Below, piece by piece: positions 8,700 to 16,976 of a stretch of DNA of 55,822 nt. Positions within the stretch are counted from its first letter, which is position 1; the number at the start of each line of letters is the position of its first letter. The notes beneath the pieces were generated by a model. That model saw nothing but the letters and a program-made list of their open reading frames with translations, did no database searches and was not told the DNA's origin. The position numbers and the translations under genes are program-made. The stretch is from an uncultured Eubacteriales bacterium (GTDB lineage: Bacteria; Bacillota; Clostridia; Oscillospirales; Acutalibacteraceae): positions 1-55,822 of the forward strand of contig OMYO01000008.1 in assembly GCA_900315285.1 (NCBI GenBank), in the 5' to 3' direction.

Positions 8700-9772
8700 G
8701 GGAGCAGTTCCTCCTCCTTGGCCGTCTGGCCGATCTCGCCGGAGACGGCGAAGTGGGGCAGCGTCAAAACTTTACCGGTGTAGTCCTTCATGGCCCGCTG
8801 GTAGACCGGGTCGCAGAGGATGGTGTCGTACTGTGGCAGGGCGCGGAGCAGGTCGGCTTCACTGCGAAGCTCCAGGTCTCCCTCCCGTTTCAGGGAGTCC
8901 TCTGCCATAAAGTACGTGCCCACGTCAATGCGCGATGCACTGGTATTTCCCGCTTCCATGGCCTCCCGCAGGGAGTTGCCGAGAATTTGCTGATGAAGGA
9001 TGAGCGTCTTCCCCTCCGCAGAGGCGTAGGGGCTGCAACTTACGAGCGGGTCAAAGAAGAGACCGGTCTCCCAGGGAATGCCAAAGTTCTTCTCGAGATA
9101 CTTGGCCGGACGCAGTCCGGATGGCGATGCGACAATGATCTTGTCCACCGAAGTCATTTGGCCAATTCCCTCTAAGCCCTGCTCCACGGAGAAGCAGATG
9201 GCGGGTTTTCCCTCTTTTTTCTCCACACGGCGTTTCAGCTGCTGTGCGCTGTCGTCGGCGAGCAGGTTCAGGGGCGTGGCGCTCAAGATGCCAACTTTTC
9301 CGTGTCCGTCGGTCTCCGGGAATTTTTTTGCCCGGAGCATGCCGAGGAGCAGCAGCCACGCCTTCTCCTCGCCGACGTCGTAGTCCTTCATGCCAGCGGT
9401 GTCGATGGCGAAGGCCGGGACGCCGCAGCGGTTTTCCACCATGCGGCCCATGGCCTTGAGGTCGGTGCCGACGACGGCCGGCACCGGCGTGCCGATGAGT
9501 GCTATGAATTTGGCGTCCAGAGTCTGGGCCGCCTTTTTTATTTTTTCCACGGTGCGGTCGTCCCGGCCCAGAATGGCGTCCAGGTCCCGCATACAGGCGG
9601 AGTAGACGGCGGACGGCTCGGTGAACCAGCGGGGCTCGTCGAAGCCGCAGATGTTGCCGGCGCATCCGCCGGCGTCCAGGATGACCACCATGCCGCCGAG
9701 GCCGTAGAGTACAGAGGCGGCGCCGGACTGGTCTGACGCAAACGGGCTCAGGTAGCGAAACAGTCCTCTCAT
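8696..9772 (-). CDS. Nitrogenase component-1-like protein, NifK-type position (set 2)
   Basis: A 358-residue component-1 homologue, paralogous to 817-1986: the first 110 residues align without gaps and share GLGG/ELGG, the cysteine at 37 (LDAGGCAGN) and DEPRW. Two of the three candidate ligand cysteines of set 1 are replaced: C19 becomes A19 (SGAASVLYG) and C101 becomes V101 (AVVGTDLKA). A new cysteine, C42, follows C37. The start at 9772 (MRGLF) overlaps the upstream stop as ATGA; the open frame extends 25 codons further but that would lie inside the NifD-like gene. The altered ligand set suggests a different cluster or a scaffold-like role, in the way NifEN differs from NifDK; this is inference. 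Confidence 0.85.
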   Translation of the reverse strand: MRGLFRYLSPFASDQSGAASVLYGLGGMVVILDAGGCAGNICGFDEPRWFTEPSAVYSACMRDLDAILGRDDRTVEKIKKAAQTLDAKFIALIGTPVPAVVGTDLKAMGRMVENRCGVPAFAIDTAGMKDYDVGEEKAWLLLLGMLRAKKFPETDGHGKVGILSATPLNLLADDSAQQLKRRVEKKEGKPAICFSVEQGLEGIGQMTSVDKIIVASPSGLRPAKYLEKNFGIPWETGLFFDPLVSCSPYASAEGKTLILHQQILGNSLREAMEAGNTSASRIDVGTYFMAEDSLKREGDLELRSEADLLRALPQYDTILCDPVYQRAMKDYTGKVLTLPHFAVSGEIGQTAKEEELLP

Positions 9773-11052
9773 GCCAGCACCTCCGTCAGTTCCTTCATAA
9801 GACCGCAGAACCCGTGGTAGCCAAAGGGCTGTTTCTCCGAGTTCCACTCGACGACGGGGACGGAGGGCACATACTGGCCGGCGTCCTTGCCGATGGCACA
9901 GTCGACGCCTTCCACTTCCTTGTAGTGGACCATACTCGGGTCGATTCCGCTGTAGACCTTTGTCTCCGGGCTGGATTCCGCCAGCCGGCGGATATAGGGG
10001 AAGTCGTACTCTGTCAGGTTCGAGAAGATATACGGGACTTCCATATCCATTTCCACAAGCGTGCAGGCGAGTTCATAGGGGTTGGCGTTGAGCATTTCAC
10101 CGAGGGCGAATCGCGCACCGGAATGGGAACGCCGGAAGGCCTCCCTTACCTCACACGCCTGCTCGTAGGGCTTCTGGTCGGCAAACTTCACGCCGATGGC
10201 GGAGCCGAGGAGACGGTACTGCTTATGGATGCGGTCCGGGTCATAGAGGCGGGCCATCTCAATGAACGGCATGCCGGTCCGGCCGTAGAGCTGCTCCGCC
10301 GCAAAGACGGACTCCGGGTGCAGCACGAGGTTGAAGTTGGCCGCGCCGAGCTCATAGTATTCCTCCAGCGTTTTGCACTCACTGACCTGGTTGATGGTGT
10401 GGATTCCCGCACCGCGGAGCAGGGAGAACAGCTCGCTCTCCGGGTCTAGCGGGGAGAAGTACCCCATGAGGTTTACCATATCCGGCTGCACCGGCTTGCG
10501 CTCTATGAGGGAGTAGATGGTGTCCCGGATGGCAACCATGGGAGGCTTCTTGCCCTCCCGGGTCAGGGCGTACATGTAGCTGGGAACCACGAGGACACCG
10601 GTCTCCTCCTGGGCTTTCCGACAGACTCTCTCGAGGTCTGTGCCGAGCAGTGCATCCACACAGGTAATGCAGATGACAACGGCCTTAGGCTTCGGCTCGC
10701 AGATTTCCACGATGTCCCGGATGGCCTGTGGAATTTCTGTCAGGTGGCGGCCTGTGACCAGGTCGGTCTCATCCATACATAGGTAGAACATGCGGTCTGC
10801 GTAGCCCTCCTCCGAACTCAGAATGGAGGAGTTCCGGCCACAGGCGGCCGGGGAGACCAGCAGCATGACCGACTCCGGGATGACGAGGCCGGCCCGCTTG
10901 ACACCGAATCCGACGGCGCCTGGGGAGTTGTAGGCGAGGGTGGCGGGGGAGCTGTAGACCAGGTGGCAGGATGGGATGAACGCCTCCGGAATATTCTTCG
11001 GCCCGCGCTCGTTGAGCTCCGATACCGTGATGTTAAAAGCTTCCGAGATCAT
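9769..11052 (-). CDS. Nitrogenase component-1-like protein, NifD-type position (set 2)
   Basis: A 427-residue component-1 homologue. Candidate ligand cysteines are C29 ([12 protein letters not shown]), C71 ([11 protein letters not shown]) and C131 ([16 protein letters not shown]). The C71-C131 spacing of 60 equals that of C76-C136 in the set 1 subunit. [12 protein letters not shown] segment near the middle recalls the IPFV/IP..E region of NifD-type proteins. I set the start at the ATG at 11052 (MISEAFN), which overlaps the upstream nifH-like gene by 20 bp; the open frame begins 16 codons earlier. It overlaps the NifK-like gene by 4 bp. Expected partner is the product of 8696-9772, with electrons from the NifH-like protein at 11033-11821. 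Reaction unknown. Confidence 0.85.
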   Translation of the reverse strand: MISEAFNITVSELNERGPKNIPEAFIPSCHLVYSSPATLAYNSPGAVGFGVKRAGLVIPESVMLLVSPAACGRNSSILSSEEGYADRMFYLCMDETDLVTGRHLTEIPQAIRDIVEICEPKPKAVVICITCVDALLGTDLERVCRKAQEETGVLVVPSYMYALTREGKKPPMVAIRDTIYSLIERKPVQPDMVNLMGYFSPLDPESELFSLLRGAGIHTINQVSECKTLEEYYELGAANFNLVLHPESVFAAEQLYGRTGMPFIEMARLYDPDRIHKQYRLLGSAIGVKFADQKPYEQACEVREAFRRSHSGARFALGEMLNANPYELACTLVEMDMEVPYIFSNLTEYDFPYIRRLAESSPETKVYSGIDPSMVHYKEVEGVDCAIGKDAGQYVPSVPVVEWNSEKQPFGYHGFCGLMKELTEVLA

Positions 11053-11821
11053 ATTGGTCAATGGGTTCCTCTCTCCGGTCCTTCCAGAGCAGGTCTGCAA
11101 GGTCCATGAATTTCTGGCTGACCGGGAGGGACGGGTCGCCCTCTATAACGGTCATGCCCTGGTCCTCAAAACGGTTGATGTCGTCGCTGCGGGGGATGTC
11201 CGCCACAATGGGCAGGTTGTTTTCCGTAGCGAACGCACGTACCTTTTCCTCTTCGCCCGGGACATTTCGGCGATTCAGTATGATTCCCCGTACGGTGGCG
11301 TAGCTTCTGTCCTGGAAGTTCCGCACGGCGGTACAGATGTTGTTGGCCGCATAGAGGGCCATTTTCTCGCCGCTGGTGACGATGAGCACCTCGTCGGCAA
11401 AGCCCTCCCGGATGGGGGCGGCAAAGCCGCCGCAGACCACGTCTCCGAGGACGTCGAACAGGACAACGTCGGGCTTCTCCTTCTCAAAGAGCTCCTGCTC
11501 CTTCAGAATGTTGAATGTGGTGATGATGCCACGGCCGGCGCACCCGAGGCCCGGCGTGGGGCCGCCGGTCTCAATACATAGGACGCCGCCGTAGCCGACC
11601 CGGACAATGTCCGAGAGTTCCGGCTCGTCGTCGTGGACCCGCATGTAGTTGAGGGCGGGCTCGGGGACCTCGCCGCCCAGCAGATTGAATGTGGAGTCGG
11701 CCTTCGGGTCACAGCCAATCTGGATGACTTTTTTTCCGGAGCGGGCAAAGGCGGCGGAAAGGTTGCTCGTCATGGTGGACTTTCCAATGCCGCCCTTTCC
11801 GTAGACTGCAATTTTCAGCAT
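11033..11821 (-). CDS. Nitrogenase iron protein (NifH)-like reductase, set 2
   Basis: A 262-residue NifH/BchL-type ATPase. The Walker [10 protein letters not shown] lies at 8-16, CDPKADST at 37-44, and the [4Fe-4S] cysteines are C94 (GLGCAGRG) and C130 (DVVCGGF), at the same positions as in the set 1 paralogue at 3361-4110. A segment [18 protein letters not shown] and a longer charged tail distinguish it. It overlaps the TM1266-type gene by 7 bp and the NifD-like gene by 20 bp. Having its own reductase implies that set 2 is a separately powered complex and not just extra subunits of set 1. Confidence 0.92.
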   Translation of the reverse strand: MLKIAVYGKGGIGKSTMTSNLSAAFARSGKKVIQIGCDPKADSTFNLLGGEVPEPALNYMRVHDDEPELSDIVRVGYGGVLCIETGGPTPGLGCAGRGIITTFNILKEQELFEKEKPDVVLFDVLGDVVCGGFAAPIREGFADEVLIVTSGEKMALYAANNICTAVRNFQDRSYATVRGIILNRRNVPGEEEKVRAFATENNLPIVADIPRSDDINRFEDQGMTVIEGDPSLPVSQKFMDLADLLWKDRREEPIDQYDLGSF

Positions 11822-12075
11822 GGCTTTTTCCTCTCCAGCATGGATTTTACGGTGGCGCCGGGGATACGGCCGAGCCGGCCGGTCAGGGCGCTGACCTCGT
11901 CGTTCGTCCCGTCCACCACAAGGGTGATGACGGCAATGCCACGCTCCCGGTAGGGGATGCCCATGCGGGCCACGACGAGCTGGTTGTACTGGTGGATGGC
12001 GTTGTTGACGGCCTCGGTCTGGCTGATATCCTCCAGCATGATGCCGATAAAGCCGATTCTCGAATTCTCAGACAT
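11815..12075 (-). CDS. TM1266-family iron-only hydrogenase system putative regulator
   Basis: An 86-residue protein starting [19 protein letters not shown], with an ACT/NikR-C-like beta-alpha-beta pattern and [25 protein letters not shown], the signature of small proteins named after Thermotoga TM1266 that commonly accompany hydE, hydF and hydG. Function in that family is not proven; a regulator or metal-sensing role has been proposed. It starts within the last codons of hydE (8-bp overlap) and overlaps nifH-like set 2 by 7 bp. The longer open frame upstream in this frame is only the out-of-frame 3' end of hydE. Confidence 0.88.
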   Translation of the reverse strand: MSENSRIGFIGIMLEDISQTEAVNNAIHQYNQLVVARMGIPYRERGIAVITLVVDGTNDEVSALTGRLGRIPGATVKSMLERKKPC

Positions 12076-13150
12076 GGGTTCCTCCGTGTGATCCTGATTT
12101 TTCACGGCGGATGTCGCCGCGGTCACTGACAATGGTATAGCCGATCTTGTCCATGCGGAGGTCCAAACAGGTGCGGCACTGGGCCGACTCCTCACCGGTA
12201 CAGATCTTGTTGTCGTAGAGCATGTATTTCTTCCGCACCATGACGGGGGAAAGGTTGGGCATGATGACATTGGCCCCGCACTGGATGCCCCGTTCCCGTC
12301 CCAGCGGGCTGATGGTGCCGAGGGCCGTCGTGGCCGGCAGCAGCACGTCGGGGACGATGAGGCGGATGATGGAGAGCAGGTAGCAGGTCTCCTCCAGCGT
12401 GCCCGCCGGGAAGTCTGCAAATGGCGTGTCGTGGGCGGGGATAAACGGCCCAATGCCGCACATCTCCGGCTGGAACTCCTCAATAAATTTCAGGTCCTCC
12501 GCCAGTTCATGGGGCGTCTGGTAGGGCGAGCCCACCATCATTCCGATGCCGACGTCGTAGCCGATGTCCCGCAGGTCCTGCAGGCACTGCATGCGGTGGT
12601 CAAAGGACATGGCCGCCGGGTGGAGGCGCTCATAGTGGGCTTTGTCCGCCGTCTCGTGGCGCAGGAGGTACCGGTTTGCCCCGGCGTCAAACAGGCGCTG
12701 GTAGCTGTCCCGGTCCCGTTCCCCGAGGGAGAGCGTGATGGCGCAGTCGGGGTAGGCTGCTCTTATTTTTGATATGATGGAGACGAGGCGCTCGTCGGTG
12801 AACCAGCCGTCCTCGCCGCCCTGGAGGACAAACGTACGAAACCCCAGGTCATAGCCCTGTTTGCAGCAGGCTAGGATCTGGGGTTCTGTGAGCCGATAAC
12901 GGTCGACCGTTGAGTTGCTTTTCCGGATTCCACAGTACAGGCAGTCGTTTTTGCAGATGTTGCTGAACTCGATGAGACCTCGTACAAACACGTCTCTGCC
13001 GTAGATGGAGTCCCGGATGGCTGAGGCCTTGCGGGCCAGAAGCATTGCACCCTCATCCGATCGGTGGGAGACCAGATACTCGTAGTCCTGCAGCGGCAGG
13101 CGATGTGTGTCCTCCAGCGAGTCGATGATTGAAAACAATTTTTCATCCAT
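12068..13150 (-). CDS. hydE: [FeFe]-hydrogenase maturase-type radical SAM protein HydE
   Basis: A 360-residue radical SAM protein of the HydE/PylB/BioB group. The SAM-binding cluster motif is C66-x3-C70-x2-C73 (SNICKNDCLYCGIRKSN). A second, C-terminal triad C317-x7-C325-x2-C328 (CTGEESAQCRTC) has the same spacing as the auxiliary cluster site of Thermotoga HydE (C311/C319/C322), which favours HydE over PylB. HydE acts on the Fe(CO)2(CN)-cysteine synthon during H-cluster assembly. The partners HydF and HydG, and any [FeFe] hydrogenase, are absent here. It is the first gene of the operon, with an AAGGAA site about 12 bp before the ATG, and is divergent from the flavoprotein-rubredoxin gene. Confidence 0.92.
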   Translation of the reverse strand: MDEKLFSIIDSLEDTHRLPLQDYEYLVSHRSDEGAMLLARKASAIRDSIYGRDVFVRGLIEFSNICKNDCLYCGIRKSNSTVDRYRLTEPQILACCKQGYDLGFRTFVLQGGEDGWFTDERLVSIISKIRAAYPDCAITLSLGERDRDSYQRLFDAGANRYLLRHETADKAHYERLHPAAMSFDHRMQCLQDLRDIGYDVGIGMMVGSPYQTPHELAEDLKFIEEFQPEMCGIGPFIPAHDTPFADFPAGTLEETCYLLSIIRLIVPDVLLPATTALGTISPLGRERGIQCGANVIMPNLSPVMVRKKYMLYDNKICTGEESAQCRTCLDLRMDKIGYTIVSDRGDIRREKSGSHGGTHV

Positions 13151-13272
13151 GATTGCTGTATTCCTTTTTCATTCTTTATAGTATAATTTTACAAGAAGTT
13201 CCCTACGAACTCAACAATTGTTAGGAATATAGCACAGAAAATGGGATATCATTCCCAAAAGGAGGCAGAATA
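13151..13272. promoter_or_regulatory. Divergent promoter region between hydE operon and rubredoxin gene
   Basis: A 122-bp AT-rich interval that must carry the promoters of the 12.7-kb minus-strand operon and of the plus-strand flavoprotein-rubredoxin gene. It contains a perfect 10-bp palindrome AACAATTGTT (13213-13222), central to the interval, a possible operator for a shared regulator. TA-rich hexamers exist on both strands but I cannot name a convincing -35/-10 pair. An AAAAGGAGG ribosome site (13257-13265) serves the plus-strand gene. Confidence 0.5.
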
Positions 13273-13890
13273 ATGAATAATAAGGCAATGTTTTCTCTGA
13301 GCTACGGTCTTTTTGTCATCTCGTCGGCAAAGGACGGCAAGAAAAACGGATGTATTACGAACACCGCCATCCAGGCCGCATCGGACCCACTGGTGCTGAC
13401 AGTCTGCATCAACAAGGCAAACTACACCCATGACCTCGTAAAGGAGACTGGGAAGTTTAGCATCTCTGTCCTCAGCGAGGAGGCGGACTTCGACCTGTTC
13501 ACCCACTTCGGTTTCCAGTCCGGCCGTGACACGGATAAATTCGCAGACTTCACAGACTATAAAATGGAGGGCGGACTCCCGGTCATCACCCGCGGTACGA
13601 ACGCCTATTTCCTCTGTGACGTGGTGGACACGGTGGACCTCGGCAGCCATACCATGTTTGTCGCAAAAATAGCAGACATGGACGTCCTGAACAGCGTCCC
13701 TTCGGCCACTTATGCCTATTATCACGCCAACATCAAGCCACAGCCCAAGAAAGAGGATGCCCCTGCCGGCAAAGTGGTATGGCGCTGCACCATCTGCGGC
13801 TACATCTATGAGGGCGACCCCATTCCGGACGATTTTATTTGCCCCATCTGCAAACATCCGGCCTCGGACTTTGAGCGGGTCACCCAGTAA
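13273..13890 (+). CDS. Flavin reductase-like/rubredoxin fusion (high-molecular-weight rubredoxin)
   Basis: A 205-residue two-domain electron-transfer protein. Residues 1-150 form a flavin-reductase-like FMN-binding domain (SYGLFVISSAKDG, CITNTAIQAASDPL); residues 165-205 are a rubredoxin with both CxxC iron sites, CTICGYIYEG and CPICKHPA. In Moorella the homologue Hrb passes NAD(P)H electrons to flavodiiron proteins in O2 and NO detoxification; others serve as general low-potential carriers. It is preceded by AAAAGGAGG and transcribed away from the hydE operon, so the two may share a regulatory region. Whether it feeds the nitrogenase-like system is speculation. Confidence 0.9.
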   Translation: MNNKAMFSLSYGLFVISSAKDGKKNGCITNTAIQAASDPLVLTVCINKANYTHDLVKETGKFSISVLSEEADFDLFTHFGFQSGRDTDKFADFTDYKMEGGLPVITRGTNAYFLCDVVDTVDLGSHTMFVAKIADMDVLNSVPSATYAYYHANIKPQPKKEDAPAGKVVWRCTICGYIYEGDPIPDDFICPICKHPASDFERVTQ

Positions 13891-13968
13891 TCCCTTTAAG
13901 GGCGATTTAACCTTTGTCACTATAATTTACTCTGAATGTAATAGACAGTAACAGGGGACGGAATCGCC

Positions 13969-15480
13969 ATGAAGACTTGCAAAAAAATTCTTGCGGTTAT
14001 TCTGGCCGGTGCCATGGCGCTGGCCATGGCCTCTTGCGGGTCACCAAAGAAAACGAACGCCACAATCTCCATCGGCGTACCGTTCAATTATGACAGCGTT
14101 GACCCACATCGGGACTTTCAGGGGTGGTATACCTCTATATATGGTGTCACAGAATCCCTGTTCCGCATGGGTGACAACGGCACATTAGAGCCGTGCTTAG
14201 CCAAATCTGCGAGCCTTTCTGACAATGTCTGGACCGTGAAACTCTGCCGGAACGCCCGCTTCTCCAATGGAAACCCTGTCACCTCAGACATGGTTGCAAG
14301 GAACCTGAAGCGTGCCGGACAGGAGAATCCACAGTATGCGGTCTTTACGCAGCTCCGGTATGATACCAGCAAGAAGCACACGCTCCGTATCATCACAAAA
14401 GATGGCATCCCCACACTTAAGAACACCCTTTCGAGCCCGTGTCTCGGTATCATTGATTTGGATGCATCCAAGGACCCGGACAAGGCAATTGTCGGCACAG
14501 GCCCCTTCATTTTGAAAAATTTTGACCCGGAGGGTATCGTCTCGGTGCTCCGCAATGAGAACTACTGGGACGGAACAGTCAGCCTGGCCGGCGCCCGGTT
14601 CATCACCGAGAAGCAGGATGCCCCAAAACTCTTCGGCATGCAGAACGGGTATTTGGACGCCGTCACAAATGTCACGTCGGACGCCTATCCCTCCTATCAG
14701 GAGAATGCGGACAAATACAAGGCCCACAGTGTAGAGGGCTCCCGTCTTCTGTTCTTCTATCTGAACCAGAAGACCTTGGACAAGACTGTCCGCACCGTCA
14801 TCAACGGGTATCTCGACAAAAAGTTTGTGGAGAAATTCTCCAACGGAATGCTGACCGCCACCAATGGCCCGTTCAATGAGAATGTGAGCTACGGTAAAGT
14901 GAAGGCACCGAGGAATCTCTCAGCGGAGGAGTGCCGGGAACTCCTGAAAAAGGACGGCTACACGGCAGGGGAAGACGGTATCCTGGAGAAGGACGGTAAA
15001 TCGCTCCGGCTCCGCGTGGAGACCTATGGCATGTACAATCTGGACGCCTTTGCCAAGCTCATGCAGAAGCAGCTGAAACAGATTGGCATTGCCTGCGACA
15101 TCCAGACGGAAAAGGACCCGGACTCCACCTACATGAAAGACGGGGACTTTGATATTGCGTTCTACTCGCTCATACCGGACAAGGAGAACGACCCCTATGA
15201 GTTCCTTGAGAAGACGATGGGCCCGAACGGAAAGCGCAATGTCTGCGGATACGGCAGCAAGGAGACTAACGCCCTGCTCGCACAGCTCCGCACCGAGCCG
15301 CGGCCGGAGAAACGGGCTAAGCTCGCCCGTGAGCTGGTACAGAAGGCCATCGACAGCGGCTGCTTCGGCTACATTGGACTGGTCAATAAGGTGACAGTGC
15401 TGCGAAACGGCATCTCCGGACTTTCCGAGACGAGTCCCTATGATTTCTATTGCCTTACCGCCCGCACAACGCTACAATAA
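13969..15480 (+). CDS. Family 5 solute-binding lipoprotein (peptide/nickel type)
   Basis: A 503-residue extracytoplasmic binding protein. The N-terminus is a lipoprotein signal with lipobox AMASC (cysteine at residue 23), so it is anchored to the outer face of the membrane. The mature part has the family 5 pattern (SVDPHRDFQGWYTSIYGVTE, KLCRNARFSNGNPVTSDMV, YNLDAFAKLMQKQLKQIGI) shared by oligopeptide and nickel (NikA) binding proteins; the opening resembles the NikA side more than DppA, a weak call. No permease or ATPase gene adjoins it, so it is an orphan component. A TATAAT at 13921-13926 may be its -10, and the codons directly before the ATG contain GAATCGCC. A terminator follows at 15495-15525. 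Confidence 0.85.
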   Translation: MKTCKKILAVILAGAMALAMASCGSPKKTNATISIGVPFNYDSVDPHRDFQGWYTSIYGVTESLFRMGDNGTLEPCLAKSASLSDNVWTVKLCRNARFSNGNPVTSDMVARNLKRAGQENPQYAVFTQLRYDTSKKHTLRIITKDGIPTLKNTLSSPCLGIIDLDASKDPDKAIVGTGPFILKNFDPEGIVSVLRNENYWDGTVSLAGARFITEKQDAPKLFGMQNGYLDAVTNVTSDAYPSYQENADKYKAHSVEGSRLLFFYLNQKTLDKTVRTVINGYLDKKFVEKFSNGMLTATNGPFNENVSYGKVKAPRNLSAEECRELLKKDGYTAGEDGILEKDGKSLRLRVETYGMYNLDAFAKLMQKQLKQIGIACDIQTEKDPDSTYMKDGDFDIAFYSLIPDKENDPYEFLEKTMGPNGKRNVCGYGSKETNALLAQLRTEPRPEKRAKLARELVQKAIDSGCFGYIGLVNKVTVLRNGISGLSETSPYDFYCLTARTTLQ

Positions 15481-15494
15481 CAGAAGAAAAAATT

Positions 15495-15525
15495 ACACGC
15501 CGGGATTTCCTTTTACCCGGCGTGT
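15495..15525 (+). terminator. Intrinsic terminator after the solute-binding lipoprotein gene
   Basis: ACACGCCGGG (15495-15504) pairs perfectly with CCCGGCGTGT (15516-15525), followed by TCGTTTT. The next gene's GGAGG site begins at once, so the cysteine desulfurase must either read through or start from a promoter hidden here. Confidence 0.8.
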
Positions 15526-15543
15526 TCGTTTTGGAGGATTATT

Positions 15544-16677
15544 ATGAAGGTCTATGCAGACAATGCGGCCACCATGAAAATGCGGCCCGAGGCCCTGGAG
15601 GACATGAACGAGGCGCTTCAGGAGAACTGGGGCAACCCGTCGTCCGTGTACTCGGTTGGACGGGAGGCCAAAATAGCCATGGAGTCCGCCCGCTACACCA
15701 TTGCCCAGTGCATTGGCGCCAAGACCAATGAGATCTTTTTCACCTCCGGTGGAAGTGAGGCCGACACCCAGGCCATTCTCTCCGCTGCGGCCATTGGGGC
15801 ACAGACGGAGCGGACCCATGTCATTGTCTCCGCCATTGAGCACCAGGCTGTCCTGAAGACCGCGGCCCAGCTGGAGGCCATGGGCTTTGAGGTGACCTAT
15901 GTTCAGCCGGACCGGGATGGCTACATTGACCCGGCAAAAATCCACGAGAACATTCGGGAGAACACCATTCTCGTCTCCGTCATGGCCGCCAACAATGAAA
16001 TTGGAACCGTACAGAACATCCGCCAAATTGGCGCCCTCTGCCAAATTGCCAACGTCCTGTTCCACACCGACGCCGTTCAGGCGGTCGGCCACATGCCCAT
16101 TGATGTCTCACAGCTGAATGTGGATCTTCTTACCATGTCTGCCCACAAGTTCGGCGGCCCGAAGGGCATTGGCGCCATCTACGCCAAGTCCGGCATCTCC
16201 CTCTCTCCTCTCATCCTCGGTGGACCCCAGGAGCGGGGCCGCCGCGCGGGCACGGAGAATGTACCGGCCATGGTCGGCATGGCCACGGCACTTGAGACCT
16301 CCTGCCAGAATATGGAGGAGGAGAACGAGAAAATCACCGCTATGCGGGACAAGCTCATAGACGGCCTGCTGGAAATTCCGGGTACGGTGCTGAACGGACC
16401 GCGGGACAACCGACTTCCCGGAAATGTCAGCGTCTGCTTCAAAGATGCTGCTTCCGAGTCCCTGCTCGTCCTGCTGGATGAGGCCGGAATTTGCGCCTCG
16501 GCGGGAAGCGCCTGCGAGGCCGGCTCTCTGGATCCGAGCCATGTGCTTCTGGCTATTGGCCGCAGCGAAAAAGAGGCCATGTCCTCCCTGCGGCTGACGC
16601 TCAGTGCGGACAACACCATGGATGATGTGGACTATATTCTGGAGACGGTCCGGAAGTCGGTGGAAAAAATCCGGTGA
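15544..16677 (+). CDS. Cysteine desulfurase (NifS/IscS-family class V aminotransferase)
   Basis: A 377-residue PLP enzyme that moves sulfur from cysteine to a persulfide for iron-sulfur clusters or thio-tRNAs. Seen directly: GNPSSVYSVGREAK near the N-terminus, TSGGSEADTQAIL, the cofactor lysine in SAHKFGGPKGIG, RRAGTENVPAMVG, and the active-site cysteine region CASAGSACEAGS. It is about the length of group I NifS-type enzymes. No IscU/NifU gene adjoins. The GGAGG site is 8 bp upstream. The stop codon is embedded in TGAATCGCCC (16675-16684), a copy of the recurrent decamer. A role in cluster supply for the nitrogenase-like proteins is plausible but unproved. Confidence 0.93.
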   Translation: MKVYADNAATMKMRPEALEDMNEALQENWGNPSSVYSVGREAKIAMESARYTIAQCIGAKTNEIFFTSGGSEADTQAILSAAAIGAQTERTHVIVSAIEHQAVLKTAAQLEAMGFEVTYVQPDRDGYIDPAKIHENIRENTILVSVMAANNEIGTVQNIRQIGALCQIANVLFHTDAVQAVGHMPIDVSQLNVDLLTMSAHKFGGPKGIGAIYAKSGISLSPLILGGPQERGRRAGTENVPAMVGMATALETSCQNMEEENEKITAMRDKLIDGLLEIPGTVLNGPRDNRLPGNVSVCFKDAASESLLVLLDEAGICASAGSACEAGSLDPSHVLLAIGRSEKEAMSSLRLTLSADNTMDDVDYILETVRKSVEKIR

Positions 16678-16700
16678 ATCGCCCGTAAAACAGAAAAATA

Positions 16701-16976
16701 TTAGTAGCCCCGGACCTTGAACCCGCGTTCTTCTGGAACAACGGACAGGGTCCGGACTTCCATACTGTCAATTCGAATGTAGGTGTCCCGGTACAGGCGG
16801 TCCACGAGGTTGTCTATGAGATCCTGACTGCCCTGGACCTCCATGGTCACGGTACCGTCGTACTCGTTGCGCACCCAGCCCGTGAGGCCGTATTCGCCCG
16901 CAATTTGGGAGGCGGTCCAGCGGAATCCCACGCCCTGGACGCGGCCGTGGAAGACGATGCTCTTGCGTTTGATCAA
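16701..16976 (-). CDS. acyP: Acylphosphatase
   Basis: A 91-residue acylphosphatase that hydrolyses carboxyl-phosphate bonds. The catalytic signature VFHGRVQGVGFRWT gives the phosphate-binding loop and arginine, and the second family block GLTGWVRNEYDGTVTMEVQG supplies the catalytic asparagine. It is the stand-alone version of the domain at the start of HypF (6405-8699). The start overlaps the trmO stop by 4 bp, so the two form a minus-strand pair convergent with the cysteine desulfurase, with only 23 bp between the stops. Confidence 0.95.
   Translation of the reverse strand: MIKRKSIVFHGRVQGVGFRWTASQIAGEYGLTGWVRNEYDGTVTMEVQGSQDLIDNLVDRLYRDTYIRIDSMEVRTLSVVPEERGFKVRGY

Noticed and set aside
817..11821. 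Classical nitrogen-fixation (nif) cluster
   Set aside because: Component-1 subunits are short, the FeMo-cofactor ligands cannot be found, and nifB, nifE, nifN and nifV are absent.
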